Shown here one piece after another: positions 14,001 to 25,260 of a stretch of DNA of 64,000 bases (its first letter is position 1; each line of letters begins with the position of its first letter). Origin of the DNA: Nemophila menziesii (lineage: Eukaryota; Streptophyta; Magnoliopsida; Boraginales; Hydrophyllaceae); the NCBI GenBank assembly GCA_029959085.1, contig JARWIR010000092.1:1860001-1924000 (forward strand). The letters run 5' to 3'. The position numbers and the translations under genes were made by a program. Under the pieces are notes generated by a model. That model was given only the letters and a program-made list of their open reading frames with translations. It made no database searches and had not been told where the DNA came from.

Positions 14001-14777
14001 ATTTTAAGTTATATTGGTACTTAAATCATATCCTCGTCAACTCCTCCTATCAAACCCTAAGCTCAATCACCTTTTACATGTATTTACTACACACATAGTA
14101 TGACAACCTTAATAATTTTAAGAATAAATTTAGAACACTTGGGTCTTGATATTTATAAATCAACCTTTGTAGTATGAAAAACTTGATGTATTTCTACATT
14201 ATGATATATCCTATATATTTAACTGCTTATAAATAGTTAGGACCACATTCGGATCAATAGACACATATGACTCATATTGAGAATATCAATTGTATAATTC
14301 TGTATAACATTATTAATAATACCAATATTAAATAAACTTCAAACTACCCTCCAACGATAACAAGTGAATTCTTCACTGTTAGACACTGTCTAACACAATT
14401 TCATTCTATTAAATATATATTTTCAAAAACACATAAGAGAATCTCATATTTAATATTTTCTCTTGGGTTTAAAATCAAGTAACTTTTAAATTATTTGAGA
14501 TACGTGATGAATTACTATAATTAAAAATAAATTCTATTTAGAAATAGAACAATTCAAGAAAAATATCTATCAATGTTTTTAGAAGATAATCTAATCAATT
14601 ACCATTCAAAACAATTCTTTTTTCCTTTAGTCATGATTTGTCTAAAGAACTTCTTTCTTTGTAAAAGTATATTTTTCCAGGATAGAGAGAGAGATGTCAA
14701 AATAGGTTATAATAATATATTCTTTTGACTAAATTAATAAATGTAATGCCATGCATTAATGCATTTAGAAGTACACT
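11083..14777. repeat. Array 1 unit 3 (3695 bp)
   Basis: Intermediate unit. It has the broken DRM fragment type of units 1 and 2 but keeps the GCATTATGTC segment (13290-13330) apart from six bases. The second half resembles unit 4. This mosaic pattern suits exchange between units. Confidence 0.95.
11335..11993 (-). pseudogene. DRM-like UBA-region fragment, array 1 unit 3
   Basis: Same frameshifts as units 1 and 2, but at several sites it carries the bases of the better preserved units (SNYMLIKHF, SLMDGILFG). Frames lie at 11784-11993 and 11560-11748. Confidence 0.7.
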
Positions 14778-15034
14778 AGCAAGGGAGTGGATAAGCTTCA
14801 TAGTCTCTTTTTAACTAATAAGGTAATACTCACTATGAATTGATACATTCAAATCAATTGTAATATAAATAAAAAAAATTCATAATTAAGAATATAAAAC
14901 AAAAAAAATGAGGCAACTCATAAAAGGGATAAAATTTGTTCATCCCATTTGAATACAAAAATAAACAAACTTTAGGTACACTAGTACAGGATACATAAAA
15001 TGGAATAATATGACTCAAATCTTGACTGACAAAG

Positions 15035-15691
15035 GGACTCTTCTTTTGTATAACCTATTTTTTCTAAGGATTTTAATCTCATCTCATCATCAGACAAAGA
15101 AGTTCACTTTTTTTAGATCCAGGGCAACTATCACTATCTGAAAAATAATCAACATCAATATTTTCCCCATCAGACTCAGAAAGACTCGCATCTGAAATAG
15201 CACATATTTGTTGATGTTAAGGAGAGCTTTTAAGGGTTGTAAGTGAGAAGAGTTTCTATTATCACATCATCACTTGCTTCTTCACCATTATCTATTATTG
15301 CTTTAGTGACTAGCTCCTCAGGAAACCTCATTCCCACGAAATGCTTGATTAGCATGTAGTTAGAAGAAGCTGTTGATGCGCTTGCCTCTCCATTAAGAAT
15401 TTTAGGCTTTTGTTCAGGAGGAGATGAACGTGGATGCATATAAAGAGGCATGGCCTTTATTTCTAAGTCATCTTCAAAGTCTCGATTCATATTTTCATTC
15501 CCTGTTTCAGGTTCTTTGATAGCTGGCAGTGGTGGAGAAGTTGAACCTAGTATTTTCAGTTCATCTTCTGTATCGCAATAGAGATTATCACAATCTTCTC
15601 CAAATAAAATCCCGTCCATTAGGGATAAACTCTTTGTAATGCCAAGCAAGAACCTGAGCTGGCTAAAGACTAGCTTCTTCTCCACGTACAT
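15035..15691 (-). pseudogene. DRM-like UBA-region fragment, array 1 unit 4 (longest frame, 153 codons)
   Basis: The frame 15691-15230 starts at an ATG and ends with TAA after ETLLTYNP. Residues 1-30 are of unknown kind, 30-100 are acidic and Pro/Ser-rich, and about 112-150 form a UBA-like motif (HFVGMRFPEELVTKAI, NGEEASDDVIIETLLTY). The usual Gly after Met in the UBA loop is Arg here. Beyond the stop, in a second frame, comes an acidic Ser/Asp linker (SESDGENIDVDYFSDSDS), and in a third frame a truncated second UBA-like motif (15035-15100). In the family known from plants, two or three UBA domains precede a rearranged C5-methyltransferase domain with the order VI-X then I-V. None of that domain is present. 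Identification is from motif similarity recalled, not from a search. Confidence 0.72.
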
Positions 15692-15780
15692 CTCAAGCTA
15701 GCTATCGCTATTATGACCAATGTAGTCCTACATATATATGATAGAAAGATGAGAATCTCTCTTCCCACAGAGTCCTCTCT

Positions 15781-15788
15781 CTTTTATA
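15781..15788 (-). promoter_or_regulatory. TATA-like TATAAAAG upstream of the 153-codon frame
   Basis: TATAAAAG on the minus strand lies about 90 bp before the ATG at 15691 and is followed by a CT/AG-rich leader. It is conserved in most units (for example near 4766, 8424 and 43970). In an AT-rich genome such a match can arise by chance, and it competes with the site II cluster further upstream as a promoter model. Confidence 0.3.
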
Positions 15789-16353
15789 ATTGAAAACAGA
15801 GAGTTTCTCATTATCATGATATATATGATTTATTACATGGTAGTTTCTAAATTTAAAAACATCTTCATGTGATTTTTTACAACGTTAAAACTTAGAAGAC
15901 TTTTTAACCATTACTGAATAGTTCATCACAAGTTTTCATCTATGACACATAAATTAAGTCAAATAAGATTGATACAAGTATATGAATAAAACTTATGTAC
16001 TCCACACAATAATAAAACAACCAATAAATTTTGAAAAGATAATTAAATAACATTAGTGGAAGCAATTTGTTTTTGCATATAATATCTATCACACAAAATA
16101 ACAAAAGATCAAGAAATACATACATGTAATTTGAAATGAAATGTCCATCGATCTGAGAGATAAAAGTTAGTGAATTCATTTTTTCTTTATACTTAAAATT
16201 GAGAAATTAGTGACAACTGGAAGAAAATAATCCTCAAGGAGGAGAAAGAATAAGTATATGAATCGATTAGAAGAGAATGAGATATCAAATAGTTATAAAA
16301 TCTTGGCGGCGAAAACTTCAGACCTTAATGGTGATAGAATTGAAATTAACGAA

Positions 16354-16486
16354 TTAGGGTTAATGTTCAATAATTTTTTTCTCTTTTTTTATCAGCAAAT
16401 CAAATTTTTATCAAATGAGGAACCAACAACCCATTATCATTACAATCTTTCAGGCCCAATTAGAACTACTCTACTAGATGAGCCCA
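16354..16486 (-). promoter_or_regulatory. Promoter-like cluster upstream of the DRM-like fragment (site II x2 and telo-box)
   Basis: Read on the minus strand, TGGGCT (16486-16481) and TGGGCC (16458-16453) are followed by AACCCTAA (16361-16354). TGGGCY site II elements, bound by TCP factors, together with a downstream telo-box are a known arrangement in promoters of plant housekeeping and proliferation genes. The cluster lies about 0.7 kb upstream of the ATG at 15691. An untranslated first exon and intron would be needed; a possible donor ACAT/GTATGT is at 16124/16123. Every full unit carries the same cluster, for example near 5345-5490 and 55533-55660. It is a motif-based inference. Confidence 0.45.
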
Positions 16487-18476
16487 ACGAGAAAAAACAT
16501 TAAGTAAAAGACCAAAATTACATCTAATTGGACCTACCAACTATTACAAATAAAATTAATCAAGTTCAAAGAGGTCTTATTTTTAAACTTTCTTTTTTGC
16601 AACCTTATAACTGTTTGAGATATAATATTTCCCCAAATTTTTCCTTCATTCAAACCTTGTCCTCCATGATTTCTGCCCTTCTCTCATACCATATCAAATA
16701 TACAAGAGTAAGAACTTAAAATTATACTTTGTTCATCGAGTTTTGAAGTATGATGGCAATCAAATCATTCAAATCAGCTAGTAGATCTATGATTTAGCGT
16801 TTTTCAAGTATTTTAACAGTAATCTCCTAAAGAAAAAGCAACTAAGGATAAATGATTAACTTCTTCAGAACATCTCATACATAACAAGTATATCAGATTA
16901 ATTTGCTAGGTGATACTGGACATCTAACCATGTAATGAAGGAGCAGCGTGGAACACAACACTTACTCCAATTCACACTCTCTTTATCTGCATTATGTCTT
17001 TTTAAGGGAGAAGCCCTTACTCTTTCTTTCACTCCATAGTTTCAAGTCATTTGTAGGAGGTAAATTTAAGTGTTCAAGCCGAGGAAGAATTTTACCTATA
17101 AATGGAGGCAATCTCCATCTATCTCTCCCAAAGCATGAGCTAACAGTCATGTTACGGTTAATGTTTTGATTATCAAGCTCAATTTCTTATATTTATTGTA
17201 TAATACTCCCATCCAATTACAGATTTGTGTACATTCAACATGATTCATACAATATAAACATATATAAATCTCCTTATGGTTGATGTTTTCATATTTAATC
17301 TATCAGAGCAACTAAGTATTAATGAAACTCTAATGTTTTACCTATTTGATAAATTAGTATTTTAAAAAAAAAATAAACAATTTCATATATTTGTCACTTC
17401 ACTATAAAGTATATACGTAATTAAATTAATTATTATTTTTTACTAGTTTTTAAATAACTGATATAAAAACAATCAAATAAGAATAAAATCAAACATAAAT
17501 AAAAATAATATTCAACATATTGTCTATTCTAAATTAATAGACATGTTAAAATCAATACATAATATATAATAACTCACAATTTAATATATTAGAATTAAAA
17601 AAAATTATATCATTTTATATTCTTTTTTAATTTTTTCTAATAGTTAATAATTACCAATATAACACGGAATTTTTTTTTATTAAAAAATATTCAATCAGAT
17701 TTTCAAGTTATATTGGTACTTAAATCATATCCTCGTCAACTCCTCCTATCAAACCCTAAGCTCAATCACCTTTTACATGTATTTACTACACACATAGTAT
17801 GACAACCTTATTAATTTTAAGAATAAATTTAGAACACTTGGGTCTTGATATTTATAAATCAACCTTTGTAGTATGAAAAACTTGATGTATTTCTAAATTA
17901 TGATATATCCTATATATTTAAGTGCTTATAAATAGTTAGGACCACATTCGGATCAATAGACACATATGACTCATATTGAAAATATCAATTGTATAATTCT
18001 GTATAACATTATTAATAATACCAAAATTAAATTAACTTCAAACTACCCTCCAACGATAACAAGTGAATTCTTCACTGTTAGACACAGTCTAACACAATTT
18101 CATTCTATTAAATATATATTTTCAAAAACACATAAGAGAATCTCATATTTAATATTTTCTCTTGGGTTTAAAATCAAGTAACTTTTAAATTATTTGAGAT
18201 ACGTGATGAATTACTATAATTAAAAATAAATTCTATTCAGAAATAGAACAATTCATGAAAAATATTTATCAATGTTTTTAGAAGATAATCTAATCAATTA
18301 CCATTCAAAACAATTCTTTTTTCTTTTAGTCATGATTTGTCTAAAGAACTTCTTTCTTTGTAAAAGTATATTTTTCCAGGAGAGAGAGAGAGATGTCAAA
18401 ATAGGTCATAATAATATATACTTTTGATTAAATTAATAAATGTAATGCCATGCATTAATGCATTTAGAAGTACACT

Positions 18477-21400
18477 AGCAAGGGAGTGGATAAGCTTCAT
18501 AGTTAATACTCACAATGAATTGATACATTCAAATCAATTGTAATATAAATAAAAAAAATCATAATTAAGAATATAAAACAAAAAAAATGAGGCAACTCAT
18601 AAAAGGGATAAAATTTGTTCATCCCATTTGAATACAAAAATAAACAAACTTTAGGTACACTAGTACAGGATACATAAAATGAAATAATATGACTCAAATC
18701 TTGACTGACAAAGGGACTCTTCTTTTGTATAACCTATTTTTTCTAAGGATTTTAATCTCATCTCGTCATCAGACAAAGAAGTTCACTTTTTTTAGATCCA
18801 AGCCAACTATCACTATCTGAAAAATAATCAAAATCAATATTTTCCCCATCAGACTCAGAAAGACTCCGATCTGAAATAGCACATATTTGTTGATGTTAAG
18901 GAGAGCTTTTAAGGGTTGTAAGTGAGAAGAGTTTCTATTATCACATCATCACTTGCTTCTTCACCATTATCTTTAATTGCTTTAGTGACTAGCTCCTCAG
19001 GAAACCTCATTGCCACGAAATGCTTGATTAGCATGTAGTTAGAAGTAGCTGTTGATGCGCTTGCCTCTCCATTAAGAATTTTACGCTTTTGTTTAGGAGG
19101 AGATGAACGTGGATGCATATAAAGAGGCATGGCCTTTATTTCTAAGTCATCTTCAAAGTCTCAATTCATATTTTCATTCCCTGTTAGTTCATCTTCTCTA
19201 TCGCAATAGAGATTATCACAATCTTCTCCAAATAAAATCCCGTCCATTAGGGATAAACTCTTTGTAATGCCAAGCAAGAACCTGAGCTGGCTAAACACTA
19301 GCTTCTTCTCCACGTACATCTCAAGCTAGCTATCTCTATTATGAACAATGTAGTCCTACATATATATGAGAGAAAGATGAGAATCTCTCTTCCCACCAAG
19401 TCCTCTCTCTTTTATAGTTGAAAACAGAGAGTTTCTCATTATCATGATATATATGATTTATTACATGGTAGTTTCTAAATTTAAAAACATCTTCATGTGA
19501 TTTTTTACAATGTTAAAACTTAGAAGACTTTTTAACCATTACTCAATAGTTCATCACAAGTTTTCATCTATGACACATAAATTAAGTCAAATAAGATTGA
19601 TACAAATATATGAATAAAACTTATGTACTCCACACAATAATAAAACAACCAATAAATTTTGAAAAGATAATTAAATAACATTAGTGGAAGCAATTTGTTT
19701 TTGCATATAATATCTATCACACAAAATAACAAAAGATCAAGAAATACATACATGTAATTTGAAATGAAATGTCCATCGATTCTGAGAGATAAAAGATAGT
19801 GAATTCATTTTTTCTTTATAATAAAATTGAGAAATTAGTGACAACTGGAAGAAAGTAATCCTCAAGGAGGAAAAAGAATAAGTATAGGAATCGGTTAGAA
19901 GAGAATGAGATATCAAATAGTTATAAAATCTTGGCGGCGAAACTTCAGACCTTAATGGTGATAGAATTGAAATTAACGAATTAGGGTTAATGTTCAATAA
20001 TTTTTTTCTCTTTTTTTATCAGCAAATCAAATTTTTATCAAATGAGGAACCAACAACCCATTATCATTACAATCTTTCAGGCCCAATTAGAACTACTCTA
20101 CTAGATGAGCCCAACGAGAAAAAACATTAAGTAAAAGACCAAAATTACATCTAATTGGACCCACCAACTATTACAAATAAAATTAATCAAGTTCATAGAG
20201 GTCTTATTTTTAAACTTTCTTTTTTGCAACCTTATAACTGTTTGAGATATAATATTTCCCCAAATTTTTCCTTCATTCAAACCTTGTCCTCCATGATTTC
20301 TGCCCTTCTCTCACACCATATCAAATATACAAGGAGTAAGAACTTACAATTATACTTTGTTCATCGAGATTTGAAGTATGATGGCAATCAAATCATTCAA
20401 ATCAGCTAGTAGATTTATGATTTAGTGTTTTTCAAGTATTTTAACAGTTATCTCCTAAAGAAAAAGAAACTAATGAAAAATGATTAACTTCTTCAGAACA
20501 TCTCATACATAACAAGTATATCAGATTAATTTGCTAGGTGATACTGGACATCTAACCATGTAATGAAGGAGCAGCGTGGAACACAACACTTACTCCAATT
20601 CACACTCTCTTTATCTGCATTATGTCTTTTTAAGGGAGAAGCCCTTACTCTTTCTTTCACTCCATAGTTTCAAGTCATTTGTAGGAGGTAAATTTAAGTG
20701 TTCAAGCCGAGGAAGAATTTTACCTATAAATGGACGAAATCTCCATCTATCTCTCCCAAAGCATGAACAAACAGTCATGTTACAGTTAATGTTTTGATTA
20801 TCAAGCTCAATTTCTTATATTTCTTATATAATACTCCCATCCAATTACAGATTTGTGTACATTCAACATGATTCATACAATATAAACATATATAAATCTC
20901 CTTATGGTTGATGTTTTCATATTTAATCTATCAGAGCAACTAAGTATTAATGAAACTCAAATGTTTTAACTATTTGATAAATTAGTATTTTAAAAAAAAA
21001 TAAACAATTTCATATATTTGTCACTTCACTATAAAGTATATACGAAATTAAATCAATTATTATTTTTTACTAGTTTTTAAATAACTGATACAAAAACAAT
21101 CAAATAAGAATAAAATCAAACATAAATAAAAATAATATTCAACATATTGTCTATTCTAAATTAATAGACATGTTAAAATCAATACATAATATATAATAAC
21201 TCAAAATTTAATATATTATAATTAAAAAAATTATATCAATTTATATTATTTTTTAATTTTTTCTAATAGTTAATAATTACCAATGTAACACGGAATTTTT
21301 ATTTTATTAAAAAATATTCAATCAGATTTTCAAGTTATATTGGTACTTAAATCATATCCTCGTCAACTCCTCCTATCAAACCCTAAGCTCAATCACCTTT

Positions 21401-22103
21401 TACATGTATTTACTACACACATAGTATGACAACCTTAATAATTTTAAGAATAAATTTAGAACACTTGGGTCTTGATATTTATAAATCAACCTTTGTAGTA
21501 TGAAAAACTTGATGTATTTCTAAATTATGATATATCCTATATATTTAAGTGCTTATAAATAGTTAGGACCACATTCGGATCAATAGACACATATGACTCA
21601 TATTTAGTATATCAATTGTATAATTATGTATAACATTATTAATAATACCAAAATTAAATAAACTTCAAACTACCCTCCAACGATAACAAGTGAATTCTTC
21701 ACTGTTAGACACTATCTAACACAATTTCATTCTATTAAATATATATTTTCAAAAACACATAAGAGAATCTCATATTTAATATTTTCTCTTGGGTTTAAAA
21801 TCAAGTAACTTTTAAATTATTTGAGATACGTGATGAATTACTATAATTAAAAATAAATTCTATTTAGAAATAGAACAATTTATGAAAAATATCTATCAAT
21901 GTTTTTAGAAGATAATCTAATCAATTACCATTAAAAACAATTCTTTTTTCTTTTAGTCATGATTTGTCTAAAGAACTTTTTTCTTTGTAAAAGTATATTT
22001 TTCCAGGAAAGAGAGAGATGTGTCAAAATAGGTTATATTAATATATTCTTTTGACTAAATTAATAAATGTAATAACATGAATTAATGCATTTAGAAGTAC
22101 ACT
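18477..22103. repeat. Array 1 unit 5 (3627 bp)
   Basis: Shorter than its neighbours because of a 20-bp loss near 18503 (CTCTTTTTAACTAATAAGG region) and a 51-bp in-frame loss in the DRM-like fragment near 19185. Its last 1.3 kb shares private variants with the end of array 2 unit 7 (ACTCAAATGTTTTAAC near 20955, GACACTATCTAAC near 21709). Confidence 0.95.
18714..19319 (-). pseudogene. DRM-like UBA-region fragment, array 1 unit 5
   Basis: The ATG at 19319 is kept, but 51 bp (17 codons) are missing near 19185 and the frame meets TGA near 19164. The UBA-like half (18909-19130, 73 codons, from an internal ATG) is intact to its natural-looking stop. The second UBA-like remnant lies at 18714-18785. 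Confidence 0.7.
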
Positions 22104-22370
22104 AGCAAGGGAGTGGATAAGATTCATAGTCTCTTTTTAATTAATAAGGTAATACTCACAATGAATTGATACATTCAAATCAATTGTAATATAAATAAAT
22201 AAAAAAATCATAATTACGAATATAAAACAAAAAAAATGAGGCAACTCATAAAAGGGATAAAATTTGTTCATCCCATTTGAATACAAAAATAAACAAACTT
22301 TAGGTACACTAGTACAGGATACATAAAATGAAATAATATGACTCAAATCTTGACTGACAAAGTGACTCTT
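22104..22370. repeat. Array 1 partial unit 6 (267 bp)
   Basis: The unit sequence stops at GACTCTT, exactly where full units continue CTTTTGTATAACC, and changes to spacer sequence GACTCAAATAG. The stub ends before the DRM-like fragment. The same junction is present at 57916. Confidence 0.93.
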
Positions 22371-22450
22371 GACTCAAATAGTTACATACAAAATAACATG
22401 TTTTACTATTTTAGTAGTTGATAAAAACAATATATTACACTAGTAATTTC

Positions 22451-22609
22451 TTATATATCTGGTGGGTCATTAGGGATATTATTTTGATCAAATAAATCTC
22501 CAGGAACTATATCGTCCATGTTTGTGTCACCATTTTTGATAGGTTTAATGTTGATGTTGCTAAATCTTTGATACCAAGTTCCAATTAGCCTTGTTACCTT
22601 GTGGAAACT
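22451..22609 (-). other. Unrecognised exon-like frame in the spacer
   Basis: On the minus strand, directly after an acceptor-like TTAG at 22613-22610, an open frame of 52 codons runs to TAA at 22453-22451. It has a low-bias, protein-like composition (RLIGTWYQRFSNI in the first third, then an acidic tail NMDDIVPGD and a Pro/Asp-rich end PNDPPDI). I do not recognise the family. The upstream sequence (22613-22960) has no clear partner exon. It may be the last exon of a lost gene. The copy in spacer 3 differs by Leu to Phe. Confidence 0.3.
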
Positions 22610-22921
22610 CTAACTATTTAGAGGATACTAAAACATTGACAAATCAAACCAACCATACCAAATCGATTATTTATTGATTAATGACTTGGTATAATGCTTT
22701 TTTCCATTCTTTTAATAATATGTTGGTCAAGTAATACTTTACTTATAATGGTATCAAAATTTTGTAAATTAACATCACATAGAGAGCACTTATAAAATGG
22801 ACGCGGATATAAAGGGAGTGGCAAACTTATGCTTTATCAAAGAAGGCTTATTCCCCCTTTCACATTGAAAACATTAAAATTTACAATTTACCTATACTTT
22901 TACATACAAATATAACGTTCA

Positions 22922-22947
22922 ATATATATATATATATATATATATAT
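22922..22947. repeat. (AT)13 microsatellite in spacer 2
   Basis: Twenty-six bases of pure AT between ACGTTCA and CCTGTAGAAGG. The allele at the same place in spacer 3 is much longer. Confidence 0.95.
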
Positions 22948-24265
22948 CCTGTAGAAGGTGGATCATATTTTTTTAGTATTAGAATATATATAATATTAAT
23001 TAAAGTAATTTATCTCAAAACAAATATCTAATTAATTACATCAACTAAAAATTTACCAATATAAATGTATCACAGAAATATTAATTTTAATGTTTCACTC
23101 CAAATTAAAACATTAAAACAACTAAAAAATTTCAAATTTTTTAGTTAAACAAAGCACCTATTGAAACCCAATTAAAAATGGTGTTTCTAAACCCTTATAT
23201 ATTAGCCCCTTAGACAAAGCATCCTAAGTGTGCCACTACTGTGTGTAGGATAACTTATCTAACATATTTCATTATTATTTACTTGGTTGTAAATTCCCTC
23301 ATCTTGGATCTTTTTTCTATTTTCTATTTTTCTATTTTATATCACTATATTGGAAATACTAGTGTAGAATTATACTACTTTTGAGATTAATATTTATTGA
23401 GTTATAAATTTTGATCTAATATGAGTTAAATACACTCATATCATTTAGATTTATTTGTAGTTAAGAGTTGACCCTCTTTGGATTACAAGCACCGGGTTGG
23501 AAAAAATAGAACAATATTATTAAATATAAAAAATTCTCACACCAAATTAAAAAATAATTTTTTCCACATAAGTTATAAAAATAACCATAAATAAACAAAC
23601 ATAATATCCTCATAAATTATTCTAAATGATTCAAATATGACCTAAACTTACCAAACCGTTTGAACAAAAAGAAAATAGTGAGTAAGATCTTATCAATAAT
23701 CATATGAGTAGTGCAATTCTAAAAAAACATCTTGATTCTTAAAATGATTAAATCTAAAGAAGCATTTTTTTCGAGTTTTTATTTGCATAAAGTATTGTAA
23801 CTAACATTGAGAAGTGTATTATAAATAATGAGAAGACATTTATATAATTAGTCCTTATGTAAAAAGAAATAAATAAATTCAAACTATATTTTAAATTAGT
23901 ATAAGAACCTTGTAATTGTGAGTTTTTAATTTTTCTAAGGAGTTATAATGAAGTATAAAAATATTGATCAACCTTAGTTTGAGACATATTTTTAATATTT
24001 ATAAAAATTAAATGACTAATTAAAAACTTTGGTCAACCTAAGATTTGAAATTTATTTTGTACTGGAAATGACCTCCTCACATGCTTATAGAATCCTATAT
24101 AATAGATTTTTTAGATATTGTCTTTAGAGAAAAACTCATCTATATAATTCCATAGGTAATGGTTATTTCGTAAATTCTATACATTATATTTTGTCTAGCA
24201 AAATTTAATAATTTTATATACTTAAAAATTTCAGTATATTTATTTTTTGTGCTCAGCTTATATAT

Positions 24266-25260
24266 TGTTGGTCTTAATTTTATACTAATTGTTCATTGAA
24301 GTAATGATTCCAAAATTTATTCTTGTGATTTTTAGTAAAGTATTCTAAATACCCAAAAAGTATAAAAACATGAGTTTTGTAACATATATTAGTTTAAAGT
24401 TGCGATAAGTATTTTAAGATGTTTAAAATTTCCTATAGCATCTTTTGTCATTAATAATTATTGTTAAATAATATATATGTATCAAAATTAGAGAATGATA
24501 ATTTGTAATGTCATTTAGGATATTCTCAATATGGGATACGCATTAGTTGTATATATGTTTGCCATCCTTTGTAGTTGATATACCAAAAAAACGTTCTCCA
24601 AAATTTGTCATAGGAAATATGTATTTATATAAAAAAAATTAAGAAGGCAATAATTCTCTTTCCATATTGATAGGTTGAGGGAAGTAATATCAAGTTTATT
24701 ACCTTAACTCAAAAGTAAAAGGAAAATATTGAGTGAATCGCCTTGTACTTGCTTCATGTATCATGAAAGTTTTTCCCTTATTTTTTTGAACATACGAATT
24801 AAGGTTTTAACAATATACAACTACACAAAGTTGACATTGGAAGATGGTTGACATGGTCTATCTAGATGAAATCCTTCGATGATAGGAGAAAGTCCATTAC
24901 GGTTATTGCTCTCATTTATTTCATATTTAAAAGCCCATGGCCTGAGAATACAATAGCTACATAATATATATATATAAAAAAGTGCATAGGTTGGATTAAT
25001 TATTCATGCTAATGGATCCTAAAGTTTCATGGAAGTTGAGAAGGTTTACTTTTAATTAGCCTTGATTAAAGCATTGAATAATGAAATCGAGTACAATTTC
25101 CTTCTAGCGGAATGTAGTGTGATATAATTCTCAGAGAAATGCGAGTAAAAGTTATGAAGGAATCACAGTTTATCATTGAATGGGTACCTTGAGATTATTA
25201 GGCCAAACATCATTTTGTAGTAGCCTACTACAACAAAGTAAAAAAATTACAAGTAATATT
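24266..25260. repeat. Older diverged repeat, left copy, in spacer 2
   Basis: It shares an ordered series of words with the sequence starting at 27549: TTGGTCTTA, the TAACATAT tract, AAGATGTTTAAAA, CATCTAGATGAAA/TATCTAGATGAAA with CCTTCGATGA, AGCCCATGGCC/ATCCCATGGCC, AATGGATCCTA, CAGCCTTGAT/TAGCCTTGAT and GCATTGAATAAT. The two copies are offset by about 3.28 kb. They are far more diverged than the array units and carry many indels. The equivalent in spacer 3 starts near 59857. Confidence 0.75.

Larger units (their letters stand above)
14778..18476. repeat. Array 1 unit 4 (3699 bp), best preserved
   Basis: Carries the longest DRM-like frame (15230-15691). Up to about 15875 it matches array 2 unit 4. 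From there to about 17150 it instead shares private variants with array 2 unit 7 (ATTACTGAATAG at 15913 and 55089; TTTATACTTAAAATTG near 16185 and 55361; ACTAAGGATAAATG near 16841 and 56016). Confidence 0.95.
3769..22370. repeat. Tandem array 1: five 3.6-3.7 kb units plus a partial sixth
   Basis: The anchor word ACTAGCAA(C/G)GGAGTGG occurs at 3766, 7424, 11080, 14775, 18474 and 22101, giving periods of 3658, 3656, 3695, 3699 and 3627 bp. All units are in the same orientation. Units 1 and 2 differ at only about eight positions. Units 4 and 5 belong to a second subtype that lacks the 12-bp TTTTACATCTTC segment present near 5314, 8972 and 12631. The array begins in mid-unit at 3769 and ends 267 bp into the sixth unit. 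Confidence 0.97.

Noticed and set aside
15940..16179. 79-codon minus-strand hydrophobic frame that looks like membrane segments
   Set aside because: Phe, Ile, Leu and Tyr richness is what AT-rich DNA gives by chance. It fits better as leader or intron sequence between the promoter-like cluster and the DRM-like exon, and several units break it.
16258..16503. 81-88 codon plus-strand frame starting MNRLEENEI
   Set aside because: It overlaps the promoter-like cluster, is shifted or interrupted in most units, and shows no family features.
16948..17169. 66-73 codon plus-strand frame (EHNTYS...) conserved across units
   Set aside because: Begins at GTG. The opposite strand is also open for about 53 codons over the same place. 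No recognisable domain on either strand.
22566..22576. TGGTATCAAAG on the minus strand, like a retrotransposon primer-binding site
   Set aside because: No LTR or TG...CA ends nearby, it mismatches initiator tRNA-Met, and it lies inside the exon-like frame.
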